Origin: Taenia hydatigena
Taxonomy: Eukaryota; Platyhelminthes; Cestoda; Cyclophyllidea; Taeniidae
Length of the DNA stretch: 64,000 bases
NCBI GenBank assembly: GCA_036345935.2
Contig: JADWOT020000002.1
Span: 7,762,140 to 7,826,139, forward strand
Direction of reading: 5' to 3'
Of the stretch, positions 63,008-64,000 are shown piece by piece (positions within the stretch are counted from its first letter, which is position 1; each line of letters begins with the position of its first letter). The position numbers were made by a program, and so were the translations under genes. Below the pieces are notes generated by a model, which saw only the letters and a program-made list of their open reading frames with translations, had not been told where the DNA came from and ran no database searches.

Positions 63008-63725
63008 TTTTAGACGATTCTTGACCACTTTTGTACCTCCCTTTCCATCAACAGTTGCAGTCTCCAGTCGTAGGATAATGATTCCTTGATAATTCTGCCT
63101 CAAAAGTGTAGCTAGACGTGAATGTTTCCACTGGAGATGTACTGCTTTCCTTTCGGCCGATTTTTGTCCAAGAATTGGGGTGGAATCGCCTATATGCCTA
63201 CTGGAACGACCAAGAAGTTGGTTTTCAATCAACGAGTAGATTTTGGCATAAACCTCAAAACTATGGTACTTAAGCAAGAAATGTAGCTTTGTTACATAGA
63301 GCTGTTTGTAAGGTTTTTGGTTAAAAGGACATATGGTTAATCGCAGTCTTCCTTCGCGGCTCAGCGATGTCTTTTTCGTAGAGATATGCAATCTGCATCC
63401 AATACGAAGGAGATAAAACCCCCGCTAAGGGAAATGAGTCCGACTGCAGGCATCAGAACTCCTTTGGTAATGATGCGCAAAGTATTTGGATCTTACATGC
63501 TACTCGAATCTGTCCAATTAGGGCATTTTTATCACAACTCTAGATAATGCCCAGACGTGGTCTACCCCGTTATCGCTTGAACTAATTCTTTCGTTGGTAG
63601 TTCTTCTAAAACACATGTTAACGTATTTTGCGGGTGCCTCAATGTTACTCCAATTTACAGCAAGGTGGCCGACTTATTTGAATTGGTCGTTGCTACTCAG
63701 TGAAGTCTGTTCCCCGAAGGAATGG

Positions 63726-64000
63726 CATGTGCATCCATGGAGGGGTGGTGAAAGCCCTCGATTAATAGGATGGTTTAGCTGCAGGGCTGGGTCATCAGTG
63801 AGGTGGCAGGAATCTCCACTGGTAACGCACGTAGTGAAGTGCACTTTGCTACGTGTTCGCCTGTTTAAATTGCTTGTAGTGCACATGCTCCATGATTTTG
63901 ACAAGTCTGGACACTTACCGTAACAACTCTATTCCATGCGTTGTCACTATTCTGAGTGGAACAGACCCTACTTTTATTTTCTAGATTGACTAGTGTTGTT
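63726..64000. other. Right end of window, nothing recognised
   Basis: Overlapping short frames on both strands (63,594-63,923 plus, 63,674-63,904 minus) with no motif. A gene could continue beyond the window. Confidence 0.35.

Larger units (their letters stand above)
60395..63725 (+). repeat. Segmental duplication, copy 2
   Basis: Second copy of the 53.8-57.6 kb segment, in the same direction and shorter by several small deletions. A 153-codon minus-strand frame (62,930-63,391) stays open here, whereas the matching frame in copy 1 contains stops. Most of that frame is therefore unlikely to be under coding constraint, apart from its last 25 codons. Confidence 0.8.

Overview
The window looks like nuclear DNA of a cestode (tapeworm), most likely a taeniid. 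Base composition is AT-leaning. There are no operons or long open frames. The genes that can be recognised are small exons with GT/AG splice sites and introns of roughly 0.2-1.1 kb. The decisive marker is a set of four exons, each coding for one fibronectin type III (FN3) domain of the EG95 / 45W / TSOL18 type. These are the host-protective oncosphere surface antigens known from Taenia and Echinococcus. Species cannot be named from the sequence alone, and all recognition here is by eye.

Layout. 1-6.06 kb: no gene seen; one pyrimidine-rich stretch. 6.07-10.58 kb: old duplicated sequence, including unit A (6.3-10.6 kb). 10.6-12.55 kb, minus strand: a complete four-exon oncosphere-antigen gene (signal peptide, FN3, FN3, hydrophobic tail) with an unbroken frame of 253 codons. 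13.27-15.23 kb: a satellite with a 142-143 bp monomer that reverses direction inside the array. 15.23-31.76 kb: a giant inverted repeat with arms of about 7.9 kb and a 655 bp spacer. Each arm carries a copy of unit A interrupted by the same satellite. 31.8-38.6 kb: nothing recognisable. 38.65-39.39 kb, minus strand: exons of a small ankyrin-repeat protein. 39.8-47.9 kb: mostly unrecognised, with a short direct repeat and one candidate exon. 47.98-52.4 kb, plus strand: a possible signal-peptide exon, then a second two-FN3 antigen gene whose first FN3 exon has lost one base. 53.8-57.6 and 60.4-63.7 kb: two diverged direct copies of a segment that contains candidate small exons on the minus strand.

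How it fits together. The two antigen genes point in opposite directions about 38 kb apart and have the same architecture, with every exon junction in phase 1. They lie on either side of a rearrangement-prone region (satellite, nested duplication, palindrome). One copy of duplicated unit A ends about 25 bp from the stop codon of the first antigen gene. That arrangement could promote duplication, inversion and conversion of antigen exons, but this is inference. Most other open frames in the window are short, begin at non-ATG codons or lie in repeats, and are not annotated as genes.
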